Source: JBBQNJ01 sp038329845 (lineage in GTDB: Bacteria; Planctomycetota; Phycisphaerae; Tepidisphaerales; Tepidisphaeraceae). From it: 36,836 bases of DNA. The translations under genes were made by a program, and so were the position numbers. Shown here in pieces: positions 8,096 to 16,147 of the stretch. Positions within the stretch are counted from its first letter, which is position 1. Each line of letters opens with the position of its first letter. Location: the NCBI GenBank assembly GCA_038329845.1, contig JBBQNJ010000050.1, forward strand, positions 1 through 36,836, written 5' to 3'. A model generated the notes under the pieces. That model was not told the DNA's origin. It worked only from the letters and a program-made list of their open reading frames with translations, and did not search any database.

Positions 8096-9684
8096 GAACG
8101 GGCTACCCTTCGCAAAATCATCACGAACGTCTTCCAGACAATGGTCAGATCGAGCCAGAAACTTCGGCGCTCGACATACTCGATGTCATACTTGATCCAT
8201 TCCTGAAAATCCGACCCGGCCTGGCGGGTTCGTTTGATCTGCCACAGGCCGGTTATTCCGGGGCGCACGCTCAGGCGTGCCGCCCGCCACTCAGGGCAAT
8301 ACTGGTTCTCGCGGTGCGGACTGGGACGCGGACCCACGATCGACATGTGCCCGGCCAGGACGTTCAAAAACTGCGGCATCTCATCTAGATGCACCTTGCG
8401 GATGAATCGCCCCACCCGTGTCAACCGCGGATCATCTTCCATCCAGAACTGCGGTCCGTCGGCCTGGTTCTGCCCGGCCAGCGCCGCCTTGATCTGCTCG
8501 GCGTCTTTTCGCATCGAGCGGAACTTGATGCATGGGAACTCGCGCCCGCCAAGCGTTTCGCGCCGATGGGAGAAGAAGAACGGCGGGCCGTCCTCCAGCC
8601 AGATGGCCAGGCAAATGAACGGATAGAGCAGGGCCGAACAAGCCACGGCGATCGAAGCGAACGCCACGTCGAACGAGCGCTTGGCCAGGCGGTCCAGCAG
8701 CGTCGAAGCCCGCGGAAGCGGCTGCGCCGGCGGCTCGGAAGGCTCGATCTCTAGCCATTGAATCTTGTCCTGGCCCGGACGGCATTCCGGCTCGTCCCAC
8801 AAAATCGCCGGGCCAACGACCGTTGTCGCTCCGGTCACATGCCGGCCCGCCCCCACCCACACCGGCCCGACGAACTTGGCGTTGGCATCCACCTGGCTGG
8901 TGGGATCCACCCAGGTCTGGCCCGTGTCGCGCTGGGCGCGGTTGATCGTCACGTCCGGACGCCGCCATTGCCGAAGCAGTTCTCGAAGGAACAGCCCCGT
9001 CTCGCTCGGGCTGGTCTGGTCATAGGCGCTGCCGTCGACGTTCAACGTCGATCGTTCGTGGCGCGGGATGTACCGTCGCAGCCGGCGCCACGCCGTCAAC
9101 GCATCGGGCGCCGATTGCCACAACTGGGCGATCTCGCGGTCCGGCGTCACCACCACCCGCGCCAGGCGCCCGGTGTCGGCCGCGTCATAGACCCGCTCGA
9201 AGCGCTCGAACCGCCCGCTGTCGTCCACCACCACCCGCTCGGCGTAACTGCGCTCGCGCGGATCATGCAGGCGCACGAACAACACCGACGGCTGGACCCA
9301 CGACAACACCTCCATCACCTTCGACAGCCGGAAAATCGTCAACAGCCTCGGATCGGTCAGCAGGTACAACTCGGCCTGTCTGACGATCTGCGACGGCTGG
9401 CCCTGGCGAACCACCTGCACCCCGACATGGGCCCAGAACCGGTCGTGTATCCCCTGCGGCTCAAATCCCCAGACGGTGTGGCGAGCCGGTGGCGTCGCCA
9501 GACTGCCCGCCGGTGACGCCGCCGGACCGTGCGCCGGTGACGCCGCCGGCCCCCCCGCCGGTGGCATCGCCAGACCGCCCGCCGCCGGCGACGGGTGGAG
9601 AATCGGCGGCGACGGCGCAGCGGAGTCGATCACCGCCACGCCGCCGGCCGTCTGCGCTTCGATCGTCCCACGCTCATTGATCAT
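8092..9684 (-). CDS. Polyprenyl-phosphate sugar-1-phosphate transferase (bacterial sugar transferase family)
   Basis: The C-terminal half (about 330-530) is a bacterial sugar transferase domain, the enzyme that starts a polysaccharide repeat by moving sugar-1-phosphate to undecaprenyl phosphate at the inner membrane. Visible motifs are KRSFDVAFASIAV leading into a hydrophobic segment (about 341-363), CIKFRSMRKDAE (385-396), RKVHLDEMPQFLNVL (429-443), GPRP (451-454) and PGITGLWQ (475-482), including the expected Asp-Glu pair (434-435). The N-terminal half is unlike the multi-membrane-segment region of WbaP-type enzymes: it has an Ala/Pro repeat (36-67), a soluble region, then a short hexapeptide-like beta-helix stretch (about 259-293, SQVDANAKFVGPVWVGAG). 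The start overlaps the Wzc-like stop by 11 nt and its stop overlaps the TPR start by 4 nt. The specific sugar cannot be predicted. Confidence 0.93.
   Translation of the reverse strand: MINERGTIEAQTAGGVAVIDSAAPSPPILHPSPAAGGLAMPPAGGPAASPAHGPAASPAGSLATPPARHTVWGFEPQGIHDRFWAHVGVQVVRQGQPSQIVRQAELYLLTDPRLLTIFRLSKVMEVLSWVQPSVLFVRLHDPRERSYAERVVVDDSGRFERFERVYDAADTGRLARVVVTPDREIAQLWQSAPDALTAWRRLRRYIPRHERSTLNVDGSAYDQTSPSETGLFLRELLRQWRRPDVTINRAQRDTGQTWVDPTSQVDANAKFVGPVWVGAGRHVTGATTVVGPAILWDEPECRPGQDKIQWLEIEPSEPPAQPLPRASTLLDRLAKRSFDVAFASIAVACSALLYPFICLAIWLEDGPPFFFSHRRETLGGREFPCIKFRSMRKDAEQIKAALAGQNQADGPQFWMEDDPRLTRVGRFIRKVHLDEMPQFLNVLAGHMSIVGPRPSPHRENQYCPEWRAARLSVRPGITGLWQIKRTRQAGSDFQEWIKYDIEYVERRSFWLDLTIVWKTFVMILRRVARS
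9484..9579 (-). repeat. Four in-frame 24-bp tandem repeats in the sugar-transferase N-terminus
   Basis: Codons 36-67 of the sugar transferase are four successive 8-residue units: GGLAMPPA, GGPAASPA, HGPAASPA and GSLATPPA. Each is 24 nt of very GC-rich DNA. The unit length is a multiple of three, so copy-number changes would keep the frame and only lengthen a flexible linker. Confidence 0.8.
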
Positions 9685-11971
9685 GACCGTTGTTCGCCTT
9701 GAACGACGTCGCCACGGCGCGGGCCACTGGGCCTAGCACGCCTCCATCGCCGCCGCGGGCAGCGCCGGTGGCGCGCCCGCTGGTCGGGCGCACAGAGCGG
9801 GCGCTCATGCCGCCCACCGACTGCTCGAAATCACTTCCGACCGCCCGGTTAAACACCACTCCGGCGACCTTCGCCCCGATCGACGACAGCAGCGCCAACA
9901 CCTTCTCGACCGTCGGACGCTGCTGCCCGCGGGCGACGACAAGGATCACCCCATCAACCGCTGCGGCAACCGGGGATCCCTCAAGGCTGCCCAGAATCGG
10001 GCCGGTGTCGATCAGCACCACGTCGAAGTGCTTGCGCGCCTCGCTGGTCATCCGCCGGATCGCCGCCGGGGAAAACGAGCTTGCTTGAAGGTGATTGGCC
10101 TGCCCGACCGGCAAAATCGACAAGTCCGGCACATCCGTCCCGCGAACATGCTCGAGCAGCACCCGCGTGTTGATCGCCTCGAGAACTCCATCCTCGGCCG
10201 TGATATTCAGCCGCGAGGTCAATCCGCCGCCCGCCATATCGCAGTCGATCAGCAGGGTCCGCGATCCCGACGCCGCGAAGCTCAGTCCCAGCGCCAACGT
10301 CAGGCTGGTCTTGCCATCCCCCGGTGCGGCGCTGGTGACCGCCAGCACGCTTCGCGTCGGATCGTGCGACCCGAGTTGCAGCATCGTCCGTATCTGATGC
10401 ACGCAGTGCGCGGCGGTCGCCGACTGCTCGGGATCATTCAAGCGATCGGGCAGATTGGGCAGGATGCCCAGCATCGGTGCCCCGGCCATCTCGTCACTGG
10501 CCGCATCATCGGAGTAGCGCATCCGTCGATCGGCAAGCCCGATCAGCAGGATCAGCCCCAGCGGGAGCATCATGCCGCCCATCGCTCCGACCATCGCCAT
10601 CTTGATCCGTCCATCGCGCACGAGCTGGGCGGGGGCCTGTCCATCGTTGACCACCTGCACCCGAGCGTGCAGATTCATCTCCGCCTGGAGCTGCTGCAGA
10701 GACTTTTGCGCTTCGGCCACATCCTCGACGGCGTGCTGGATATCCAGCCTCGCCGCGGCGATCTCCTGGCGGGTGGCGCCGATCTCGCGCGTGCTTTTGC
10801 GCTCGACCTCTACCAGCTTCAGCATCTGTTCGAGCTGCGCCTTGAGCTGCGCCACCTGCTCGGCAGTGACTACCTGCGCCGCCCCGCCCGGCTGGAACGC
10901 CACCCCGGCCTTGGTCTGGCGGAAACGGTCTCCATAGTCGGCGATCCGCTTGTCGGTGAGTGCGAGTCGTGCCTTGGCCTCGATCACCGAGCGATGGCTC
11001 TCCCCCAGGCGAAGCTGCATCACTTCGATCTCACCGCTGGACCGCTCGCGATCCAGCATCATCTGCGCCATCCGCGCATCGACCGCCGCGATCTGGTCGT
11101 TCGTCAACGGCTTGCGCTCGGTCTCCTTGCGATTCGGATCGTTCAAGGCTTCGCGGGCGAACTGGAACTGGAGCGACAACTGGCTCATCTGGTATTCCAG
11201 CTCCGCCAGTTTTTGCAGTTTCGTGTTGTAGAACAGGTCCAGGTCGGTCGTGCCGTAGCGATCGCCCAGGCGCTGCAGATCGGCCTCGCGGGCCCGCTGG
11301 GCGGCGGTGAGATTCCGCTGGCGCGTCTGAAGGGCATCGACCCGGGCATTGAGTCCCCGGGTGTACTCTTCTCCGAATGTCCGCTGATATCCCCACAACA
11401 GCGCCCGCACCCCCCAGTTGGCCGCCTGCGGCTTGGAATCCTTGAACGTCACGCGGATCAACGTCGTGCCCTTGAGATACTCGACCCCCAGCGACTTAAG
11501 ATACTCTGTCAAGGCGTCCGGTTCGGCGTTGCGGCCAAGGCTTTTCCAATCATCGTGATCCATCGCCACCTGGATCACCCGAGGCGTTGTCATCAACGCC
11601 GCCTGCGATTCCATCAGGTTTTGGTACATCGGCGTCTGATGCTCGCGGTACTGGTCGTCGAGGAACGTCGGCTTGATCTCCACCAGCCCTTCGGCCAGAT
11701 ACGTCTGCTTCTGGCTCTTCCAGCCTGCCCAGGCGCCGACCGCCCCGAACAGCAGCGCCAGCAGCACCGCCACGGCGTACCTTCCGCGCATGATCCGGTG
11801 AATTTTCCGAAGCGGCTGCGTCTGCACCTCGGCCGACAGCGCCGTCGTCGATCCGCCAGCGCCCCAGGGATCCTCGATCCGCACCGGCAACTGCGCCGAC
11901 ACGCCCGGCGGGCGCGAATCGCGCGGCGACGGGGGCGGACCTTCATGGGTGATTTCAATCTCGTGACTCAT
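9674..11971 (-). CDS. Wzc-like polysaccharide chain-length determinant with BY-kinase-type ATPase domain
   Basis: This 765-residue inner-membrane protein has the Wzz/Wzc arrangement: a cytoplasmic N-tail, membrane segment about 65-83, a long periplasmic Gln/Arg-rich coiled coil (about 200-435), a second membrane segment (about 457-480) and a cytoplasmic P-loop ATPase. Walker A is APGDGKTS (549-556), Walker A' LLIDCD (573-578) and Walker B VVLIDTGP (651-658). Such proteins set polymer length and drive export through cycles of autophosphorylation. Here the tail after about residue 712 is Gly/Ala/Arg-rich and contains no tyrosine, so the usual C-terminal Tyr cluster phosphorylated in Wzc is missing. 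It may act as an ATPase or phosphorylate other sites. The ATG at 11971 overlaps the EpsI stop by 4 nt. Confidence 0.93.
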   Translation of the reverse strand: MSHEIEITHEGPPPSPRDSRPPGVSAQLPVRIEDPWGAGGSTTALSAEVQTQPLRKIHRIMRGRYAVAVLLALLFGAVGAWAGWKSQKQTYLAEGLVEIKPTFLDDQYREHQTPMYQNLMESQAALMTTPRVIQVAMDHDDWKSLGRNAEPDALTEYLKSLGVEYLKGTTLIRVTFKDSKPQAANWGVRALLWGYQRTFGEEYTRGLNARVDALQTRQRNLTAAQRAREADLQRLGDRYGTTDLDLFYNTKLQKLAELEYQMSQLSLQFQFAREALNDPNRKETERKPLTNDQIAAVDARMAQMMLDRERSSGEIEVMQLRLGESHRSVIEAKARLALTDKRIADYGDRFRQTKAGVAFQPGGAAQVVTAEQVAQLKAQLEQMLKLVEVERKSTREIGATRQEIAAARLDIQHAVEDVAEAQKSLQQLQAEMNLHARVQVVNDGQAPAQLVRDGRIKMAMVGAMGGMMLPLGLILLIGLADRRMRYSDDAASDEMAGAPMLGILPNLPDRLNDPEQSATAAHCVHQIRTMLQLGSHDPTRSVLAVTSAAPGDGKTSLTLALGLSFAASGSRTLLIDCDMAGGGLTSRLNITAEDGVLEAINTRVLLEHVRGTDVPDLSILPVGQANHLQASSFSPAAIRRMTSEARKHFDVVLIDTGPILGSLEGSPVAAAVDGVILVVARGQQRPTVEKVLALLSSIGAKVAGVVFNRAVGSDFEQSVGGMSARSVRPTSGRATGAARGGDGGVLGPVARAVATSFKANNGHDQ

Positions 11972-12708
11972 GGCTTGCCTTTGCTTTGCTCATCCAACAA
12001 CGTCTTGATCGCCGCCTGCATCCGATCGTCCCCCATCAGCGTCGTGAACACCGCGTCGCGCTCCGCCCGCCCGGGGTCATATCCCTCAGAGCCGATGGTG
12101 AACACCACCTGAAACTGAGCCGCCCCGAAGTACCGCCGCTCGAAGTTCTTGCTCGCCACCTGGATCCCCTCCATGTCCCGCACGTTGGCGTTGCCCCCGA
12201 CGATCATGAAGTTGTAGACCACCTGTCGCTGCACCACGTCCAGGAGTTTGCGCTCAAAATGGTATTCCATCCCCTTGATCGTCATCCCGTCCACCTTCCA
12301 GTCACGCGGCTCTTCCTTCACCAGCGGCATCCCCTGCCCGGGGTAGCAGATCGGCGGATAATGACCCAGCATGTCGCGCGAATCCTTGCACGCCACAATC
12401 AGCACGTACGCCGTGCGGCCCTGCTTGGACATGTCCCGATTGAGACTGTCGGTATACGTGCGGCTGAGCATGATGTTCGGCCGCAGCAGTTGCACCGCCA
12501 CCTGAGGGATCTCTTCATCTCGCCCGAACCACGTCCCGATGATCCGCGCGTCGTCGCGCACCTCGCCCACGGCGTCGCGTACCCGGGCGTGATACGCCTC
12601 GGCATCCCGCGGCTGCAAATGCGTTGAGGCCTCGAGAAGCATCCCCAGCAGCATCAACACCGACAGCAGCGGCGCTCCCAGCATCAAAATGGATCGTTTG
12701 GCGGTCAT
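11968..12708 (-). CDS. epsI: Exosortase-associated EpsI family protein (DUF3485)
   Basis: EpsI-family proteins accompany exosortases, either as separate genes or fused to the exosortase C-terminus, and are needed for polysaccharide production; their biochemical role is unsettled. The 246-residue protein has an N-terminal membrane anchor or uncleaved signal (about 7-27) and a periplasmic domain. The family's central motif is seen as GHYPPICYPGQGM (115-127), matching the H-x-P-x-x-C-x-P-G-x-G pattern. Later conserved-looking stretches are QVVYNFMIVGG and RRYFGAAQFQVVF. It sits 22 nt after the exosortase gene and overlaps the Wzc-like gene by 4 nt, so all three are probably translated from one mRNA. 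Confidence 0.88.
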   Translation of the reverse strand: MTAKRSILMLGAPLLSVLMLLGMLLEASTHLQPRDAEAYHARVRDAVGEVRDDARIIGTWFGRDEEIPQVAVQLLRPNIMLSRTYTDSLNRDMSKQGRTAYVLIVACKDSRDMLGHYPPICYPGQGMPLVKEEPRDWKVDGMTIKGMEYHFERKLLDVVQRQVVYNFMIVGGNANVRDMEGIQVASKNFERRYFGAAQFQVVFTIGSEGYDPGRAERDAVFTTLMGDDRMQAAIKTLLDEQSKGKP

Positions 12709-12730
12709 CGCTTGGTTTTCCCTCGAGACT

Positions 12731-13624
12731 TCACGGGCTTTGCATCGCCAACGGATAACGGGTCACCGGGATCATCGCCCAGCGCAGGCCCCAGATGATC
12801 AGGTACAACAATCCGAACGCCAGCGGCAACATCGCCCAACCGGTCCAGTAGTGGAAGCTTTCTCCCACCTCCCAGTTGCTGTAGCCGTACACGATCGCCG
12901 TCGCCAGCACGCGCACCACATTGCATCCGATCGCCGCCAGGGGACTCAGGAGCAGCAATGCCACCCGCACTCCGTTGCGCAGCGGCATCCCGAACGCGAA
13001 GGCGTACGACACCAGGATCAGCGGAAACACCCCGCGCATCCCGTTGCACCCTTCGGCCACCGTTACGGGCCGGCCGTTCACGCTCAGTACATTTCCCGCC
13101 CGCGCCACGTCGAAACCGGTCAGCTCCATGATTTGAAAGGAGACCGCCGCCGTCCCCGTTTGCAGCGGCAGCGAAATCTGCTGGCGAAGCATCCCCGGCG
13201 CCGGCACCAGGAACACCAGCACCGCGATCGCCGGGAAGAACCGGAACAACAGGTCCTTGCCGAAGACGCTCAGCACGCATCCCAGCACCACCAGGACCGC
13301 CCCGCCCTGCCACAGCGCATATTTGCTGTAATAAAATCCGAAACTGTGGATCGCCCAACCCAAGCCCAGCACTGCCGGACCCAGGATCGTCCAGCGCGGC
13401 CGGCAATGGCGAAATCGCGCCCTGCGAATCCAGATCAGCCAGCCCGCCACCAGTGGGACCAGCAGGATGTGACTGTATTCTTCGTCCTTCATCGCGATGG
13501 TCTGGATGTCCAGCCACGCCGGCAGCGTTACCAGGATCCCCAGCACGGCCATCACCGCGCCGGCCACCACGTGCCAGACGGTCCAGCGCTCAGTTAATAG
13601 GGGCCTGAGTGTCATTCGTTGCAT
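12731..13624 (-). CDS. Exosortase (EpsH/Xrt family membrane transpeptidase)
   Basis: Exosortases are polytopic inner-membrane enzymes believed to cleave C-terminal PEP-CTERM-like sorting tags and attach the protein to a polysaccharide or other surface partner. The 297-residue protein is mostly hydrophobic with about eight membrane segments. The catalytic trio is visible: C193 in VAEGCNGMRGVFP, R238 in IGCNVVRVLAT and H258 in ESFHYWTGWAMLP. The early motif KDEEYSHILLVPLV (46-59) is also typical. It lies 3 nt after the glycosyltransferase gene and 22 nt before epsI. Subfamily (XrtA, XrtU and so on) cannot be settled by eye. No protein with a PEP-CTERM tail is encoded in the window, so its substrates lie elsewhere. 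Confidence 0.93.
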   Translation of the reverse strand: MQRMTLRPLLTERWTVWHVVAGAVMAVLGILVTLPAWLDIQTIAMKDEEYSHILLVPLVAGWLIWIRRARFRHCRPRWTILGPAVLGLGWAIHSFGFYYSKYALWQGGAVLVVLGCVLSVFGKDLLFRFFPAIAVLVFLVPAPGMLRQQISLPLQTGTAAVSFQIMELTGFDVARAGNVLSVNGRPVTVAEGCNGMRGVFPLILVSYAFAFGMPLRNGVRVALLLLSPLAAIGCNVVRVLATAIVYGYSNWEVGESFHYWTGWAMLPLAFGLLYLIIWGLRWAMIPVTRYPLAMQSP

Positions 13625-13627
13625 CCT

Positions 13628-15601
13628 CTAGCGTTGGGCCCGCCGCGCGGGCTGCTGAACCACGACCTCTTCCATCGCGCCCGATCCCCGCCGCAGTACC
13701 GTGCCCCCGGCGATCACCGAGCGGACCAGCACCGTATCCTGCTCCACCCGGGCACCTTCCAGAACCACCGAATCATGGACGCGGGCCTGCGGATCGACCA
13801 CGGCGCCCGGCTCGATGATCGCAAAGCTCGACTGCCAATCCTCCGCCAGCGGATCGGTCTGTCCGTTGCCATTGACGTTGCCCGAGCCGTGCGACAAACG
13901 GTGAAATTGCCGCAGCGCCAGGATGTAATCCCGAAGCGTCCGCACCGGCAAGCCGGTCGGACGACGACGTTGCAACACCGATACCTCGTGCCGGCGGGCG
14001 ATTTGCGGCAGCGCCTGCTCCTTCATATCGACGAACCCCGTTCGCGGTATGAGCCGCAGCGCCGCGCAACGAAACAGCATCACCCCGGTCGGCGTATGGT
14101 CGGAATGGGCGATCAATCCCACGTCGCGAAGGCGCCGGCCCAATGCCGTCACGATCGTCACCAGCGGGTCCAGCATCACCTGCGCCGCGCTGGCGACGAT
14201 AATCAGGTCATCGTCATCCCAGTCGGCCGCTAAGTCGCCCAGCACCCCGCCTGTCCCGCGATACTCCGAACGATCCCGCTCGATCCGCAAATCCCGGAAC
14301 AATTCCCCGCCCGTTCGCACCGGCTCGGGAGTCGTCTGGTTCACCAGCACCCGCACCGGCAGGCCATGTTCCAGCCCCGCCCGTGAGGCGATCTGCGCCG
14401 CGTGACGCATCCAGCCCGATAACAAGCTGCCGGAGTTGTCCAGCGGCAGGTCCAGGATGCTTCGCTGAGTCGCCTGCGACAAAGGCGTGGGGCGCACGCT
14501 ACCACCCAGCAACACCAAGGCCCGAAGACGCGATAGTCGCTCGACCCCGTCGCCGCTGGATCCTGGCTCGCCCAGTTCATCCTCGGGCATCTCAAGCCGC
14601 GGCTTGATAAACCCGCGAGCCGGCGAAGATTCGACCGGCAAACCTGACAGCTTGCTCTCGGCGACGGCCGGGATGTCCGATAGGATCACGCCCGGACCTG
14701 ACCACCGCGCCACGACGCCCTTCGCCGCCGCCTTGGCGATCAACCCACCCGCGAACGGAAGCCCCAGCACCAGATACCGCTTGAACAATCGCTTGGGCTC
14801 CTGCAGCAGTCGATGCGTCCATTCCAGCCCGCAGCGCTGCATCCACAACGGCGCGCGACGAACGTCCCCGCACAGAAAACTGAAGCTGTTGCCCACCCCC
14901 AACCACCAGGCGTTCGGCAGCATTTTGCGAATCCGCCCAATCAACATCTCCTGCTTGGGCGATCCCAACGCCACGTACACGATGTCGGCACCCGACGCGC
15001 CCACTTCTCGACCGATCTGCTCGATCCGCGAATCGTCTTTCTCAAACCCGAACTCCGGCGACATCCACCCGGCGATCTTCAGGTTCGCATGACGCTGAAC
15101 GAGGATTTTCCCCGCCCCTTCGGCCGTCCCGCTGGTCCCGCCGAGAAGATAAATGCTGCGATTCTTCTGATGGGCCGCAGCGCTGAGGCTCGAAATCAAA
15201 TCCGAACCGGCCACCCGCTCGGGCAGCGGCGTTCCCTGCAATCGGCTTGCCCACACCAGCGGCATTCCGTCGGCCACCACCAGATCGGCCTCGGCCACCA
15301 GCGCCATGAAACTCATGTCGCGCGTGCAGCGGCGCAGGTGATCCAGGTTCGGCGTGACCACGACCCCGCCTCGGCCGGCGTCCAGCTCGGACATGATGTG
15401 GTCAATGCATCCCGATTCGGTGATCGCGTGCAGGTCCACCCCGTGCAGACGCACCACCGGCAACCGCCGACGACGCGCCTCGGCCTGACCGCGCGATCCA
15501 TCTTCCGCGCGCGACGGGTCCAAGCCCTTCGACGGCGAGGAGTCCAACGCCTCCCAGGTTGTTCGAGCGGCATCGACGTACATGTCTCGAGCTCTCGCCA
15601 T
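13628..15601 (-). CDS. WecG/TagA-type glycosyltransferase (GT26) fused to a nucleotidyltransferase-like and beta-helix region
   Basis: Numbering is from the ATG at 15607. Residues about 50-300 are a WecG/TagA/CpsF domain, which adds N-acetylmannosamine-type sugars to lipid-linked intermediates on the cytoplasmic side. Motifs are TPNLDHLRRC (85-94), LVVADGMPLVWASRL (109-123), YLLGGTSGTAEGAG (153-166), ALGSPKQE (213-220) and LGVGNSFSFLCGDVRRAP (236-253). A linker leads to residues about 361-570, which resemble a sugar-nucleotidyltransferase fold but with an altered nucleotide loop (VLLGGSVRPTPLSQAT instead of the G-x-G-T-R-L pattern). Residues about 597-640 look like a short left-handed beta helix. 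The ATG at 15601 is preferred because AAGGA (15607-15611) lies 5 nt upstream; the ATG at 15607 has no well-placed ribosome site. It is the first gene of the polysaccharide operon. Confidence 0.9.
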   Translation of the reverse strand: MARARDMYVDAARTTWEALDSSPSKGLDPSRAEDGSRGQAEARRRRLPVVRLHGVDLHAITESGCIDHIMSELDAGRGGVVVTPNLDHLRRCTRDMSFMALVAEADLVVADGMPLVWASRLQGTPLPERVAGSDLISSLSAAAHQKNRSIYLLGGTSGTAEGAGKILVQRHANLKIAGWMSPEFGFEKDDSRIEQIGREVGASGADIVYVALGSPKQEMLIGRIRKMLPNAWWLGVGNSFSFLCGDVRRAPLWMQRCGLEWTHRLLQEPKRLFKRYLVLGLPFAGGLIAKAAAKGVVARWSGPGVILSDIPAVAESKLSGLPVESSPARGFIKPRLEMPEDELGEPGSSGDGVERLSRLRALVLLGGSVRPTPLSQATQRSILDLPLDNSGSLLSGWMRHAAQIASRAGLEHGLPVRVLVNQTTPEPVRTGGELFRDLRIERDRSEYRGTGGVLGDLAADWDDDDLIIVASAAQVMLDPLVTIVTALGRRLRDVGLIAHSDHTPTGVMLFRCAALRLIPRTGFVDMKEQALPQIARRHEVSVLQRRRPTGLPVRTLRDYILALRQFHRLSHGSGNVNGNGQTDPLAEDWQSSFAIIEPGAVVDPQARVHDSVVLEGARVEQDTVLVRSVIAGGTVLRRGSGAMEEVVVQQPARRAQR

Positions 15602-15928
15602 GCCCATCCTTGTCTCGTTCGCCCCGGCACCGGGTCAGGAATCCTTGCCGCCATCGCGTCAGGATCCTTTGCCACCGGCCCGTGTCGACCTTCCCTGTCA
15701 CGAAAATCCGTCCCGCACTCGCAGCTTCCTCACCCGCCTCACTCACGTCCGCTGCCAACAATCACCCCGCCCCCGCCTGACGGCGGCGTCGAGATCACTC
15801 GAGTTGGCATTGAAGGCATCGACCTTATTTTAAGACGAGCTTAGCGCCGGTCGCCCGGACGCATGGCCGGATGCTGCCTGTCGATTCCAAAAAACCCGCC
15901 CCCAAGCCGACGGCGCAACGTCATTTCG

Positions 15929-15950
15929 TCCGATCCACCCGGGGATCGGA
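15929..15950. promoter_or_regulatory. Perfect 8-bp inverted repeat (hairpin or operator)
   Basis: TCCGATCC (15929-15936) and GGATCGGA (15943-15950) are exact reverse complements around a 6-nt loop. No T-run follows on either strand, so it is not a standard intrinsic terminator. It may be an operator or an mRNA hairpin. Confidence 0.5.
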
Positions 15951-15984
15951 TCGACCCCACATTCCCTAAACCCCTACTATACCC

Positions 15985-16026
15985 TCAACTCGCCGAGTTG
16001 ACGCAACCAAAAAATCGTATTCTCAT
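15985..16026 (+). promoter_or_regulatory. Palindrome overlapping a candidate upstream ribBA promoter
   Basis: TCAACTCG-C-CGAGTTGA (15985-16001) is a perfect 8-bp palindrome with a one-base centre. It overlaps a -35-like TTGACG (15998-16003), which is followed after 17 nt by TCTCAT (16021-16026), matching four of six -10 bases. This would give an approximately 115-nt leader for ribBA. A shorter hairpin, GTCTG-CCTCA-CAGAC (16035-16049), would lie at the start of that leader. Confidence 0.35.
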
Positions 16027-16131
16027 ATCCTGTAGTCTGCCTCACAGACGGCGATCCGCGCCATCCTTCCGATCAAATCCCATTGCCGGTGTCTTTTTTA
16101 TTCGCTGCCGGCCCCACCGTTCGTTTGCCTC

Positions 16132-16140
16132 TGCTACAAT
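16132..16140 (+). promoter_or_regulatory. Extended -10 promoter immediately before ribBA
   Basis: TGCTACAAT (16132-16140) matches the extended -10 TGnTATAAT with one mismatch. Exactly 7 nt separate its last base from the A of the ribBA ATG (16148). No good -35 is present, which extended -10 promoters can tolerate. Transcription would begin at or next to the start codon, giving a leaderless mRNA. Only a minimal AGG (16141-16143) could act as a ribosome site on a longer transcript. Confidence 0.45.
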
Positions 16141-16147
16141 AGGCCCG

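Larger units (their letters stand above)
15602..16147. other. Divergent intergenic region between the polysaccharide operon and ribBA
   Basis: This 546-nt region should hold promoters for both directions. I see no convincing promoter for the leftward operon: only an isolated TAAAAT-like -10 near 15830 on the minus strand, with no -35. The ribBA side has two palindromes and two promoter candidates, listed separately. A ribBA-frame open stretch runs upstream to 15863, but its translation is unlike any RibB N-terminus. No RFN-type (FMN) riboswitch conserved sequence is visible. Confidence 0.6.

Noticed and set aside
10028..12112. 694-codon plus-strand frame opposite the Wzc-like gene.
   Set aside because: The opposite strand encodes intact Walker motifs and membrane segments; this frame is compositionally a shadow.
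15863..16147. N-terminal extension of ribBA by 95 codons.
   Set aside because: The extension is Arg/Pro/Ser-rich without family similarity and covers the palindromes and promoter candidates; RibBA proteins normally begin where the ATG at 16148 lies.
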